A stretch of 64,000 nucleotides of DNA from Symsagittifera roscoffensis (GCF_963678635.1 NW_026971093.1:1-64000); one strand, 5' to 3'; positions 27,828 to 39,675 are shown, counted from the stretch's first letter. Translations and numbers: made by a program. Notes: a model not told the origin generated them from the letters alone.

Positions 27828-28777
27828 GATTTCAAGAGCAAAAACATGTAATAAGCAGAAAACAGGAGTAAACCTAAAACATAGAAAATTTATGCGGAAA
27901 AGTCATGAAAGTTATGTTGTAGAAGCAACAGATAGATAATCACCAGTTTTGAAGAAAGTTTTGTTGAATTTCATCCAATCGAATATACTTTTAAGAAAAA
28001 TTTAACCCAGTTCTAGTCAATTTGAGCAGTAAAACATTCATTCTTTATCAATGATTCGAAATTTATAAATATTATCAACGTGAAAAACTTCTCAAAAAAG
28101 GTAATTTTTGTACAATTTTGGGTTGATTATTGAAAAAAAACTGAGGAGGAGTTGGATCATGGAGTTTGATGTAGAACTTTCAATGAATACTGCTCTTATT
28201 AGTCATTTGAATTGAGATTCTTTATTTAATTTTCTACAATTGGATCAGGAACTAGTTTATTAGGCAAATAAGAAGTTAAACATAGAAAATTTCTGGCAAA
28301 TTTGATTAACTGTTACTTTACATTCTCGAAAATTACGATTAATTATGCTATTTTCCCGAGAAATTGAAAGTTTCAATGTTGATTCAGATAAAATGAGCTT
28401 TCCCCTTAGTGTTCAGAGCCTTACATAAACCCGTTCCTAGCTCAAAATAGTGTAGTTTTTTTTATCGTATTTCAAGATTTTGAGAGAAAAATGTAGAAAA
28501 TCCTTATTTTTGTTCAAAGTTTTGTATCACTGTCTCAAGATGATGCCAATTAAAATACAATTTGAATTTAATTTTAAACTCTACAAGTATGTTTAATTTT
28601 TTAATCAGATCAGAAGCTACACAAAAATAGCCAAAACCATGAAACTTATGCAATTCTTCCAAAAACTTGAAATTTTCACAAATTTTTCAAATAACTTTGA
28701 ACATTTTGCTTTTTTTTTCCAAAAGTTTGACTTTTTTTGAAGTTTCAATAGGTTTCAGCATAGTTACAGTTAGATTG
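27828..28777 (+). repeat. Long direct repeat, copy 2
   Basis: The second copy of the repeat at 26474-27457, with the same order of sub-blocks (TATGCGGAAAAGTCATGAAA near 27890, TTTAACCCAGTTCTAGTC near 28000, CTGAGGAGGAGTTGGATCATG near 28141). Non-coding. Confidence 0.75.
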
Positions 28778-28899
28778 AGTACTGTTTGAAAAAGTAGGAT
28801 CATCTAATGAAATAGTTACTAAGTCAAATTGTATCAAATCTTAACTGTTTTGAAGTTTTTTGAAAAAATTTTCAATTTTCTGTGACAAAATTCGAAGTT

Positions 28900-29218
28900 T
28901 TTGCACATCTTACCATTGACTTACCATGACCAAAAAACTTGAAACCTTCATTACCTAATCTACACGTAATACTCACCAATTATTTAACGCGTATCGAGAT
29001 TTTTGCGAAAAAATTAGACATGTCCACAAAAAATCCAAAAAACACCGTTTTTCTTACCATTCGATTACCATCACACTAAAACCTTACCATTACCTACCTT
29101 AATTTACTGGGAAACCCATTCCCTATAATAATGAATTCCTAATTCCCTAAAATGAACTTCTAAATTTCATACATAGGGAAATCCATACACTATCTTAAAA
29201 CATGGTAAGATCGGGCGC
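28900..29218 (+). repeat. Polinton-terminus-like fragment
   Basis: Sequence of the style ACCTTACCATTACC, CATTCCCTATAATAATGAATTCC, CATACATAGGGAAATCC, then CTTAAAACATGGTAAG and CGGGCGCTAA. The same phrases, in the same or mixed order, make up the terminal inverted repeat of the Polinton at 56005-56375. It lies exactly where the surviving part of element B stops at its left side, so it may be the end of another Polinton or of a non-autonomous relative sharing its ends. No gene is present. The 120 bases before it (28778-28899) show nothing. Confidence 0.5.
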
Positions 29219-29238
29219 TAAAAATGTTTTTCTGAAAT

Positions 29239-30369
29239 TTACCTTGTCGTTAGATTCTTTACTTGGTATAGCAGCGGCATGTCTTGATATAACTCCAGGA
29301 ATGCCCTCAGAAAGTTTCGTTCACGATCAACTCCCCCCTGCCGAATGGTCTTCATACATTCTTCCAACACGGGAGTGGGGATACGATCCACCACGAACCT
29401 CACAAAGCAAAGGGCATCTTTACGCTTAGCCCAGGCTATCGCCGAATCGTCTCTAGAAATCAACACTCGCAGGACTTCCATCAACTCCATTTCCTGTTTT
29501 TTTTTATTTCGAGTCGTTGTTGGCCTCATATTCCGTTTTCTTGATTCCCATTAAACACCAGGCCAGTCGTACTTGCAAGTCAGTTCTTGCACACGGATAG
29601 GCCAGTGTGCTGCCACCGTCGCAGGTGCATGCATCGTCTCGTCGAAGTATTTTTGGAGGGCCGCCCTCCAAGAGATTTCTGACAGTTTCTTCAGCCCAAT
29701 TTCAATTGCTACCGAGGATATCACCGTGCCGTTTTCTTTCCGACTCAGATTATAGTTGTCCGTCAGCTCCTTCAAATACTATTGCATGGCTTGCTTCTCG
29801 TCCCAGGCCATCAAGCGCCCTCTCGTGGAATTACTTGCCTTAAGCATCTCTACATAACAACCTCCTGAATCTCCCATGTGGAGTGAGTCGGGAACTGTGA
29901 TCCGATTGTACTCGACTACGCCGAGTTGTCCCTCCAGTTTCATCCGGGCCATGTTGGTTCGCGAGGGCTTGTAATCATCGAGTCCTCCAGATCCACACTG
30001 ACTGATGACTTCCATTTCGAGCTTCGTGTCCGCCAGAGTCCGTGCGCTTTTCTTCGATCTTATGGCTGCTGAGGTCAAACCTGCCAATAGCATAGGGGGT
30101 ATCAGGTTCCCTTTTTCTCCCCCGGCCAGCGTCACACCATCTCCTTGTCCACTCTCACTTGGACGAGCTTTTTTTGCCAACGAGGCCACCACTGCATTGG
30201 CCGTCGACTTCACCACTTTCTGATTCCCTGTTTTGCTTCCTATCCTCCCTTTCAACCTCTTCAGCCCTTTCTTGGCTCGCCTGACGGGTAATTTTCTCGC
30301 GATCTGCTGATCATCGGCACTGTCCTCTGTAACTGACTCGGTCAGAACATCAGACTCTACGGAACACAT
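29239..30369 (-). pseudogene. Element B homologue of a conserved cargo protein
   Basis: Minus-strand coding sequence matching element A 18758-19873 over most of its length (PPMLLAGLTS, LEMEVISQCG, VEYNRITV, STRGRLMA, SWRAALQKYFDETM, KRKDALCFVRFVVDRI). The order of motifs is the same and the spacing similar. It is preceded by a basic stretch as in A. Function unknown; the match is the evidence that this gene is a stable part of the element group. The region is broken. Confidence 0.6.
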
Positions 30370-31001
30370 TAGCTTCCCCAGAACCTATGATGGGTGGGTT
30401 CATTACGGACTGTGATACCCACCTTCATTACGGACTGTGTCCCGTACATGGGTATCACTCCTGCCCTACGTTCAAGCTCACTCTGGTATCTCTGCCACTC
30501 CGCTTCAGGCAACTTGCTCAGGAAGGATACCCTCATGGTCTCGCCGATTCGTCTCCTCCTTGGTGATTCATGGAGCAATTTCTGTGTGTCCCTACTCAGG
30601 TAGTCCATTGCCAGGTCTATCGGATCCACTGGTGATAAACTGGCTGGCGCCTCCCTCGTAGGGGACATGACAGACGATAGTGTCATCAACAATAGATTTC
30701 CATCGAGTTCCCCGTCGTCATCTTCACTGAACTGGTATTCCAGCAAGTCTCTCTCCAACGCTCCTAAGTCCAATCCATTCGACTTGTTTCCCTTTCCCTC
30801 CATATGATCGTAATCCTGATCCATCTGCTCATCATTGTTTGTGTCCGGTCTCGGCCCAGGTCCCGAAGGACCTTGTCGCATATCCATGCCCGAGTCCGGC
30901 CGCGCCGGTATGGTCAGATCCCCTGCATGATAGAATAGCTCGTCGATCACCAGGAGTTCCACCGATTCGCCGCCATATGACGCAAGCTCGTCGACCGTCA
31001 T
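30369..31001 (-). pseudogene. Element B homologue of the acidic cargo protein
   Basis: A minus-strand frame of about 210 codons. The first half is acidic; the second half carries KLLHESPRRRRIGE and MRVSFLSKLPEAEW, matching element A at 18590-18660. In both elements it stands directly before the longer conserved cargo gene. Its outer end (31001-31021) is cut by the inserted polymerase fragment. Function unknown. Confidence 0.55.
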
Positions 31002-31021
31002 ATATGTTCCTACTCTGCACT

Positions 31022-33207
31022 ACAAAATCTCTTACAAATTTAGAGGTTTAGTATGTATTCCATCACATTCAACTTCCCGTTTAGGATAAAAATAGCTCAG
31101 TCCTTTTTTAGTTTGTTCATAAGTTGCGACTGCTTGGTTAATCGTTTTAAATCCTCTATTCGTTGACTTCAAATTCACTGCCTCATCCAGTACTTGTCTA
31201 TACTTTGACATTGGTCCATCTCCAGAGTCTTCTAATGCACGTTTGTTCAGACCTTTACTGCTAAATTTATACTTTTGACTTTTACTATCGTAACAGCAAT
31301 AGGTTTTACTACACATGCATAACATTTCGGTGCATCTGAACTCCTCCTTGAACAATCCTGGTTCTCTCTTGTCATGTTTTTTATGTTTGGAACAGCAAGT
31401 ACGGGGAAAAAGTTGTTTTTTGCATCTGCTCTGAAATCGTCTCGACAGTCCTTGCTTCGCCTTTCAGTCCATTCTGCTCGCTTGCTGGGAAGGATAAAAT
31501 CATCTAAATCTTCTTCTGCCAAAGCCAAATAGAGGGAATCTGTATCCATTTCGAGTTCTTCGAAATTGTTGACATCGCAAAGTTCATCGAAAAAGTTATA
31601 ATACAACTCCAACATTCTCAACTTGGCATACTGTAGTATAAAAAATCCTACTATAATTGGTTCACGATGCTCTATAGTAGATTTAACAAGTTCCACTTCA
31701 TACAAATCTTTAGCTAGGATTTTAGGTCTCTTAAAGAATTGGTTATTGATAGCTTTGTGGGTTTTTTCGTCGCCAAGATATTTTGTCATTGTATGTTTTG
31801 ATCTGTCCATTATTTGATAGCCATAGGAACTGTTTCCTAGAAGTTTCATTGTTTCGGCTACTACGCCAGATAATGGATTTTCATCGCCGGCTCGCCTAGC
31901 ATCAACAACAGACTGAACAAAACTGTTGATTACTTTATGCGGTGTGTATTGTACAAAACGATGAATTTTTGTACACGGTAGTCCTAGATCCAAGTGAAAA
32001 TAGAAAAGTGGTGTGATCAGTGTTCCGTTGGTCAATTTGAAGCTCGATATCAACATTCTTTGCGATTGTTTTAACAAATCGTTTTCTTCCGCATATGTCT
32101 TCATATATTCACCAATATCGTTTCTGGAAACATCAATATTTTTGAAAATAGGTGGGAAATTGGAAAATTTTGCTTTAAACTCATCTGGAACACTCAGATC
32201 GCATTGTACATAGCCAAACATTTTTTCATTTCTAATGTTTTGCACTAGTGAATTGGCAGAAAGAGGTCTTTTGAAGGGAAAGTGAGTTCTAACGTGATTT
32301 TTCACGTCTACATTGTTTTTAAATTGATCCCACCAGCTACACTCCCACATTTCTTCTATAGAGTATCCTTTTTCTCGAATGTAGTCTTTTCGAAGATCAT
32401 CCATTTCTCTTTTCTTGGTTCCTCGTTTGATATCATCATCTGTTAGGCTCGGTCTAGCTTCTTGACAAGGACAAAAATGGAAATAACAACCCATTGCTTC
32501 AAAGACAGTCTTACAATGGTTGCAATAACCATCAACACTAAAGCAATCAATTTTTTTCTGTTTTCCTGTAGTGTAGTAACTCTCAATTTTACATTCAGTT
32601 CTGGTTGCTTGAAAGTATGACATGACCATATTTTCAAATGTTCGAACTCGTTTTGCCTTGCGTTGAGTTTTTGTGTTTCTTCGTCGTAGTCTCATCTCGT
32701 ATACAAACCTGTGGGCATATCCTAACACATAGAAAAAGGATAGAGTTGACTAGCATCAATCCCAACGATTGATTTACCCAAACTTTTTGATTTTCGAATA
32801 AAGGTTTCATTTGCTACTGCTTTCCTTGTGAAAACAATTGAAGGACCACCGGTCATATCTTCCCGTATTTTTTCAAGCAAGTCACTATCACGCGAAAAGA
32901 ATGGGTAAAACTTATAGTCGGTTGATTTGTGTAGACAGATGTTGGCTAGATTCGGTAGTGTGCAGTCGAGCTTTAACATATCTATCCCTTTGTCACGATA
33001 AAATTCAATCATTTTCTGCATAGCATCAAGGTAGGCTCGCCTAGCATCAACAACATACTGAACAAAACTGTTGAATACTTTATGCAGTGTGTATTGTACA
33101 AAACGATGAATTTTTGTACACGGTAGTCCTAGATCCAAGTAAAAATTGAAAAGTGGTGTGATCAGTGTTCCGTTGGTCAATTTGAAGCTCGATATCAACA
33201 TTCTTTG
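31022..33207 (-). pseudogene. polB: Partial Polinton DNA polymerase fragment
   Basis: 2.19 kb nearly identical (about 98% by eye) to part of the DNA polymerase region of the complete Polinton. 31022-33028 corresponds to about 34066-36074, and the last 180 bases (about 33028-33207) correspond to an inner segment near 34934-35107 in the same orientation. It carries the polymerase motifs GIDASQLYPF, NSSYGY and DTDSLYL. It lies inside element B, 318 bases from the left end of the complete Polinton, and has no terminal repeats of its own. It is a rearranged fragment and not a gene. Confidence 0.85.
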
Positions 33208-33525
33208 GCAGACTTTCATTTCTCCTGGCCATTTCAATCGTGACCAATCATCGGCTGGTGTGTACACATCAATCCACACGTCAGCGGAAACCCCGGGCCT
33301 CCTGGAAGGCGGTGCCTTGATCTTCTTCCGGCTCCATGAATCAGGAAACGTGAAGTCAAACGTTTGCATGGCCGCAACGTTCCAGCTGATGAAGCGCGGC
33401 TCCATCCCTTCACTCCATTTCCCCATTTTTTTCTTCCGCGTCAGGAGCCGCTCCGATTCGACGGGCAATGGCAGGAGACGTGACTCCCAACAACATCCTC
33501 CTTATCGGTGGATATCGGAGGCATT
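33208..33525 (-). pseudogene. Element B unknown coding segment next to the Polinton
   Basis: Minus-strand sequence with codon character like the retroelements (GC-rich against the AT-rich Polinton). It encodes a tryptophan-rich stretch: GKWSEGMEPRFISWNVAA, PGVSADVWIDVYTPADDW. A weakly similar W-rich stretch (LNWMGGEDLSNVQ, QQVWLSGWYRP) lies on the other side of the Polinton at 56382-56560. They may be two copies of one small domain that was contiguous before the Polinton inserted. I do not recognise the domain. Confidence 0.45.
33520..33525 (+). repeat. Polinton target-site duplication, left
   Basis: GGCATT, repeated at 56376-56381. A 6-bp duplication is the length known for Polintons. Confidence 0.9.
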
Positions 33526-33898
33526 AGTAGTATATGTTGGGGCAGTTCAGCCGGGGGGGGGGGGGGGGGGTGCTGACCCCCATGTATCAACATAGGCCAT
33601 AGAGTATCCGGTCAGCACCATATGTATTAAGATAAGCTATAGAATTCCCAATGTATTAAGATAGGAAATAGGTTTCCCAATTAAGATACGAGGTTTCAGA
33701 TGGTAAGATGGTATGTTTTTTTTCCGCGCACGAATTTCCCATGTATAGATTTCCGTATGTATAAGAAATTCATTGTAGGGAATTAAGAACTCATTAGGGA
33801 ATAGGGTTTCTAATGTATTTTGATGGAAGGTTTCAGATGGTAAGATGGTAAAGTTTCAGATGTTAAGTTTCAAAAAAAAACTTTGGCACCCGAGTTTT
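33526..33898 (+). repeat. Polinton left terminal inverted repeat
   Basis: The reverse complement of 56005-56375. It starts AGTAGTATATGTTGGGGCAG, contains a run of 18 G, then AT-rich phrases (AGGTTTCAGATGGTAAGATGG, in part repeated three times) and ends near GGCACCCGAG. The homopolymer differs in length from its partner (11 C in the right repeat). Confidence 0.92.
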
Positions 33899-34065
33899 TA
33901 GGAGCCCGATTTAGCCAATTTTCCAGATTGTAAATGTTTTTCTAATCAAAAAACAACATACTGTTAACCCAAACGTAGCGTTTAAAAAGAGTTTTTTGAA
34001 AAGAAAAAAAAAGATTAATTACAGAGAAAATGTATTAATTCACAGCATCGTATACAAATTTACTA
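33899..34065. other. Polinton spacer, left
   Basis: AT-rich sequence between the left terminal repeat and the end of the polymerase gene. Nothing recognisable apart from a possible polyadenylation region for the minus-strand gene. Confidence 0.4.
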
Positions 34066-37000
34066 CAAAATCTCTTACAAATTTAGAGGTTTAGTATGTA
34101 TTCCATCACATTCAACTTCCCGTTTAGGATAAAAATAGCTCAGTCCTTTTTTAGTTTGTTCATAAGTTGCGACTGCTTGGTTAATCGTTTTAAATCCTCT
34201 ATTCGTTGACTTCAAATTCACTGTCTCATGCAGTACTTGTCTATACTTTGACATTGGTCCATCTCCAGAGTCTTCTAATGCACGTTTGTTCAGACCTTTA
34301 CTGCTAAATTTATACTTTTGACTTTTACTATCGTAACAGCAATAGGTTTTACTACACATGCATAACATTTCGGTGCATCTGAACTCCTCCTTGAACAATC
34401 CTGGTTCTATCTTGTCATGTTTCTTATGTTTGGAACAGCAAGTACGGGGAAAAAGATGTTTTTTGCATCTGCTCTGAAATCGTCTCGACAGTCCTTGCAT
34501 CGCCTTTCAGTCCATTCTGCTCGCTTGCTGGGAAGGATACAATCATCTAAATCTTCTTCTGCCAAAGCCAAATAGAGGCAATCTGTATCCATTTCGAGTT
34601 CTTCGAATTTGTTGACATCGCAAAGTTCATCGAAAAAGTTATAATACAACTCCAACATTCTCAACTTGGCATACTGTAGTATAAAAAATCCTACTATAAT
34701 TGGTTCACGATGCTCTATAGTAGATTTAACAAGTTCCACTTCATACAAATCTTTAGCTAGGATATTAAGTCTCTTGAAGAATTGGTTATTGATAGCTTTG
34801 TGGGTTTTTTTGTCTCCAAGATGTTTTGTCATTGTATGTTTTGATCTGTCCATTATTTGATAGCCATAGGAACTGTTTCCTAGAAGTTTCATTGTTTCGG
34901 CTACTACGCCAGATAATGGATTTTCATCGCCGGCTCGCCTAGCATCAACAACAGACTGAACAAAACTGTTGAATACTTTATGCGGTGTATATTGTACAAA
35001 ACGATGAATTTTTGTACACGGTAGTCCTAGATCCAAGTAAAAATAGAAAAGTGGTGTGATCAGTTTTCCGTTGGTCAATTTGAAGCTCGATATCAACATT
35101 CTTTGCGATTGTTTTAACAAATCGTTTTCTTCCGCATATGTCTTCATATATTCACCAATATCGTTTCTGGAAACATCAATATTTTTGAAAATAGGTGGGA
35201 AATTGGAAAATTTTGCTTTAAACTCATCTGGAACACTCAGATCGCATTGTACATAGCCAAACATTTTTTCATTTCTAATGTTTTGCACTATTGAATTGGC
35301 AGAAAGAGGTCTTTTGAAGGGAAAGTGAGTTCTAACGTGATTTTTCACGTCTACATTGTTTTTAAATTGATCCCACCAGCTACACTCCCACATTTCTTCT
35401 ATAGAGTATCCTTTTTCTCGAATGTAGTCTTTTCGAAGATCATCCATTTCTCTTTTCTTGGTTCCTCGTTTGATATCATCATCTGTTAGGCTCGGTCTAG
35501 CTTCTTGACAAGGACAAAAATGGAAATAACAACCCATTGCTTCAAAGACAGTCTTACAATGGTTGCAATAACCATCAACACTAAAGCAATCAATTTTTTT
35601 CTGTTTTCCTGTAGTGTAGTAACTCTCAATTTTACATTCAGTTCTGGTTGCTTGAAAGTATGACATGAGCATATTTTCAAATGTTCGAACTCGTTTTGCC
35701 TTGCGTTGAGTTTTTGTGTTTCTTCGTCGTAGTCTCATCTCGTATACAAACCTGTGGGCATATCCTGACACATAGAAAAAGGATAGAGTTGATTAGCATC
35801 AATCCCAACGATTGATTTACCCAAAATTTTTGATTTTCGAATAAAGGTTTCATTTGCTACTGCTTTCCTTGTGAAAACAATTGAGGGACCACCGGTCATA
35901 TCTTCCCGTATTTTTTCAAGCAAGTCACTATCACTCGAAAAGAATGGGTAAAACTTATAGTCCGTTGATTTGTGTAGACAGATGTTGGCTAGATTCGGTA
36001 GTGTGCAGTCGAGCTTTAACATATCTATCCCTTTGTCATGATGAAATTCAATCATTTTCTGCATAGCATCAAGGGTAGGAACAACATCTTTGTTGTTATA
36101 CCACCGTAGAAAGTCGCAAAATTTTGTCATCTTTTCCTGTTCCCAGATAGATTTAGGGTAGTTGTAGTTTTCCAATCCCGTAGCTGGTTTGCTTTTGGGA
36201 CCGAGTTTTTTCAAGGCTTGCTCTTCAGTTATCCCAGTGTTAAGAGGTTTTTGATAATCATCAAACTCTTTATCGAGAGGGTTACTATTCTTCAATTTGC
36301 TGTAGAAGTCATCATACGAGGGTAGTTGTTGTTCATCAAGCTTGTTCGGAGTATCAAACCACTCGTATGGAAAGTATCCTTTCAGCTCACTGGCTTTGTA
36401 AGCTTTTAGAAAAGAGTCTAAGGTAGTAGCTCCACCCAAAAAATTCATAATGTCCAGAAGCTGAACATCTCCAAATTTGAAGGAAACAAAGTCGTTTGCT
36501 TTCTTGATAACTGATGGTTCAATATCTTTTTCGTTGATAAGGTAGGGAATGAGGTATGATTTAATGAGGTTTATATCATACCGCTCACTGTTGAATCCAA
36601 ATACTGGTAGAGTATTGGTGTATCTCTCTAGATGTTGCATCAAATCAATCAATTGTTTTTTTTGAATCCTGAGAAAGTGAGTGGATGCGTCTGTTTCTTC
36701 CTCATTCTCGACACATCCATCTTTGTACTCTCTTGCTTCAATCTTGTTGAAACTAACTCGTTCATTAAGTATGCTGAAAATTGTGTGTAATGGCTTTTTG
36801 ATGTTATTTTCAATTTCACGAAAACTTTGATCGCATTTCGGTTTTATTTTTTTCGACTAACAACTCCAAGTTTGCCACAAAGTCAATAATGAGGGATTGT
36901 GGATCTCTGTCACACAAAAAAAATGGGTTTGTCAAGCAAATTGGATGAAATTGACACTGATATGGGTTCATGCTTCCCGATCCAAGTTATTGTTTCGGTT

Positions 37001-38424
37001 GGTTTTAGTTCTTCGGATGGCACGCAAATTGATTCAAAGTCAAAAATAGCGACATTTTTGAATAAGGTTTGTTCTTTTGTGTACTCAATATTGAACCCAT
37101 CCAGTTTTTCAAATAACGTCTCTCGTAGAGTATAAACATTTTTGGGGTAAATCATTTTGATTCGATCTTTGCATTGTAGGAGATGCTTGTTGAAGTGGTC
37201 TGCTTTGTGGAAAAATGTATCGCAAGTTGGGCATCGGAAGCATTTGAAGAAGTTGTCGATGTTATTGACGTAAATAATGTGGTTGTTGTATCGTAGAAGT
37301 TTCACTGTGTTCTCATATTTACCGATACTTCTCCGAGCTAATTCTCCCAGGAAGTCTCCATCTTCAATGTTGATATCGTAGATAAAGATGTTTTTCTCTA
37401 CTACATCTTCAACTACTGGTAGATTATCCATCGAAACTCCACGAAACTGTTTCGGATCACAACCCGATTTCTCCAGAAAATCGTTAAAGATCTTGGAAGT
37501 GGATGTTTCAAGACCAGTTGTTCCATGAAAATGAACTGCAAGCGCTCGAAACAAACACAAATTGTCATTGTATGGTTGTTTTGTTTCTTGATTCGAAATC
37601 AAACAATTAACATGGTTATTTCTCAGAAGTGGTTCGGGAATCACAGAATCTGGACATCCCATAGGTACGTTTTTCAGTAAGGCTGCAAAAATGGTCACAT
37701 TAAAGATCAACTTGAATCGCCATTTCGTATTTTGTCTCTCTTGTGTACAAATTTCAATGATATCTTGCTTATTGACCTTGTTCTGTATAGTTGTCAAGTC
37801 TGCTTTTGTACAAAGTAGTATAGATTTATCAAAGAGTGTGTTCTTTTCATGAGCGTAGAAATAACGATATTCAGTTGTTTCTATATTACGTAACACAAAT
37901 CCCAAGGCAATTTGGAGTTTTGCTGCACAATCAAGTTTTTCAAAGACTTGATCCAGTTTTTCATTAACTAGATTAGGATCTAGTTTTGAAAGTTGAAAAT
38001 TGAATACTTTGTGGCGTGCATTTTCTATCTCAGTATCTGTCAAAAAGTGTTGACAGGCATTCAAATCATCTCGTAGCTGATCACTATCCTCCTCGTTTTC
38101 CAAGATTTTATTCAAATCAGCAACAGAATCACTCGTTTTTCTAGCTTTCATTCCGTGATCCTTCTTACGATGCTGTTGAAATGAATAATAGCTTGCAAAT
38201 TCTTTCTCACACGATACACACTTTGTTGACTTTAGGTTTGACTTTACATGCTTCTTGCTCGTATGGAAATTCATTTCTTGCTGGTTGTAAGTACAATAAT
38301 TACTTTCCGGACAAGAAATAACTCCTCGGACACAACTCTTGCGATGACGAGCCGCATCGGACCTCCTGTACTCTTTACCACAATCCTCGCTTTTCAGTTT
38401 CTCATTTCTATTCAGCGATGGCAT
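34066..38424 (-). pseudogene. polB: Polinton protein-primed DNA polymerase B region
   Basis: Minus-strand coding region of about 4.3 kb. The N-terminal part has C2H2-type zinc-finger-like motifs (CVSCEKEFASYYSFQQH, about 38160-38225) and an unassigned helical region. It leads to the 3'-5' exonuclease start FDFESI (about 37030-37050). The middle shows FNSERYDINLIKSYL (exonuclease) and GIDANQLYPFSMC (polymerase motif A, about 35780-35810). The last part has the TPR-like region, KLLGNSSYGYQI (motif B, about 34865-34890) and EMDTDCLYLAL (motif C, about 34570-34600). This is the family B, protein-primed type that copies linear Polinton DNA from a terminal protein. The region is broken in a few places. 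Confidence 0.93.
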
Positions 38425-38736
38425 CTAAAAAATGGGACAATTTTTAAGTCTCAATATAAAGGGACTGGAACTTGGTACATATCGAAGTGGGAGATTTAAA
38501 ATATCCATAAAAAATTATTAAAATTTTTATATTTACTTTGAATTGTTAAAAATATTTGAAATTTATTTCAAGTAGTTATACAAATTATAGAGCGATTGCT
38601 TGTAACGTGAAGAAAATCAGAATGAAATAAGTTTTATTTACTGTTCCTTGTGGAAAATCAACCAATCAGAATCCAGCATTTCCTAAAAGTGTACTGTTTA
38701 TTATTTAAAAAACAAACCTTAATCATTATTTGAAAA
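38425..38736. other. Divergent intergenic region of the Polinton
   Basis: About 310 AT-rich bases between the start of the minus-strand polymerase gene and the first plus-strand frame, so it should hold two divergent promoters. One AACCAATCAGAA sequence (about 38659) is the reverse complement of the GATTGG motif repeated at 39491-39670. No other signal is clear. Confidence 0.45.
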
Positions 38737-39263
38737 ATGCCTATCAAAAAACATTTGAGCTTCCTCGAGTTACTTTACCAGATAAAGGGAAAAATTCCAA
38801 TTGATTTTCTAATTGATGAAATAGATGTTGACTCTTACTTTTTCAAAAATTTTTGGACGTCTTTATTGTACAAAATAAAGTTATCCGACTAAGTAAAGGT
38901 CTCTTCAGAGAAACTTACTCAATCAAAGAGTTTACTTTTGATTCACATTTTGCGTATCAAAGTTTTAAACTTACAGCTGAATTACACCTCACAAGGAAAA
39001 ATTTTTTGTTTATTCTCGAGAATTTGAATTTGATCAAAAAGTCGTACGATAATATATCAAAAACTCTTTTTATCCCTTATCCAAAACCCAAATTTGTAAA
39101 AACACCTCAGCAAAGTACTTTATTCCTTCATTTCTTTAAAGATTTTCAAAGTTCAAAATCCTGCTTGATTCGGTTTGGAATCAGATTTCCAGAAGTCTGC
39201 TTTGAAAAATTCGTCAACTTTGAGTTATCCTCCCAAATTTATATCAAAATTAAAAAAACTTGA
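38737..39263 (+). pseudogene. Unrecognised Polinton gene
   Basis: Plus-strand coding sequence beginning at the ATG at 38737 (MPIKKHLSFLELLYQIKG), rich in F, K, I and L, with phrases such as SIKEFTFDSHFAYQSFKL and SCLIRFGIRFPEVCFEKF. No known domain is visible. It is the first plus-strand gene after the divergent promoter region. It looks broken. Confidence 0.4.
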
Positions 39264-39323
39264 CTATCTACTTAAAAATCAGCAGATTCTCATTGATTAC
39301 ATACAAAAAATTCAATTAACTTG

Positions 39324-39449
39324 ATGGAAAAAGTTGCAGAGATGTTACTTTTATTAATTTTCTTTCTTTTGTTACTTATATCAGCAATATTTCTTATTTT
39401 TACTGCAAACAACTTTTGGTCATTTATTTTTGCAATTGCTTTTTTGTAA
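39324..39449 (+). CDS. Tiny hydrophobic protein
   Basis: An ATG-started frame of 41 codons. After MEKVAEM it is almost purely hydrophobic (two runs of L, I and F, about 15-18 residues each, separated by TANN), so it would be a one- or two-pass membrane peptide. Similar tiny membrane proteins are common in Polintons and related viruses, but this short frame in AT-rich DNA could also be chance. Confidence 0.35.
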   Translation: MEKVAEMLLLLIFFLLLLISAIFLIFTANNFWSFIFAIAFL

Positions 39450-39490
39450 ATTTTTACTTATTTGGAAGATTTAATTCCTTAAAAGGGTCT

Positions 39491-39675
39491 TCTGATTGGA
39501 TACCACAACTAGAAAAAAATGAATTTTTTTGTGATTGGAAACGACAATACCCAAAATGGAGCTTTGTTTCCGATTGGACACGACTTTTATCCAAGAATCC
39601 CATAAAAGGAAGCTGAAATCTGATTAGACACGACTACAATCCAAATAAGGAAAATTAATTCTGATTGGTTAAACC
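39491..39675 (+). promoter_or_regulatory. Five spaced GATTGG repeats
   Basis: TGATTGGA, TGATTGGA, CGATTGGA, TGATTAGA and TGATTGGT begin at about 39493, 39533, 39572, 39622 and 39663, with three copies followed by ACGAC. Spacing is about 40, 39, 50 and 41 bases, or four turns of DNA for most. GATTGG is the reverse of the CCAAT box. The array lies upstream of the 39857 gene and may bind a regulator. The stretch from 39676 to 39856 is pyrimidine-rich, with repeated CAACTACC and TCTCTCA, and looks like a transcript leader or splice acceptor region. Confidence 0.5.

Noticed and set aside
30839-31051. Plus-strand frames over element B's cargo genes
   Set aside because: They are antisense to a region with clear homology to A on the minus strand.
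31022-33207. A second complete Polinton
   Set aside because: Only polymerase sequence is present, rearranged, with no terminal repeats or target duplication around it.
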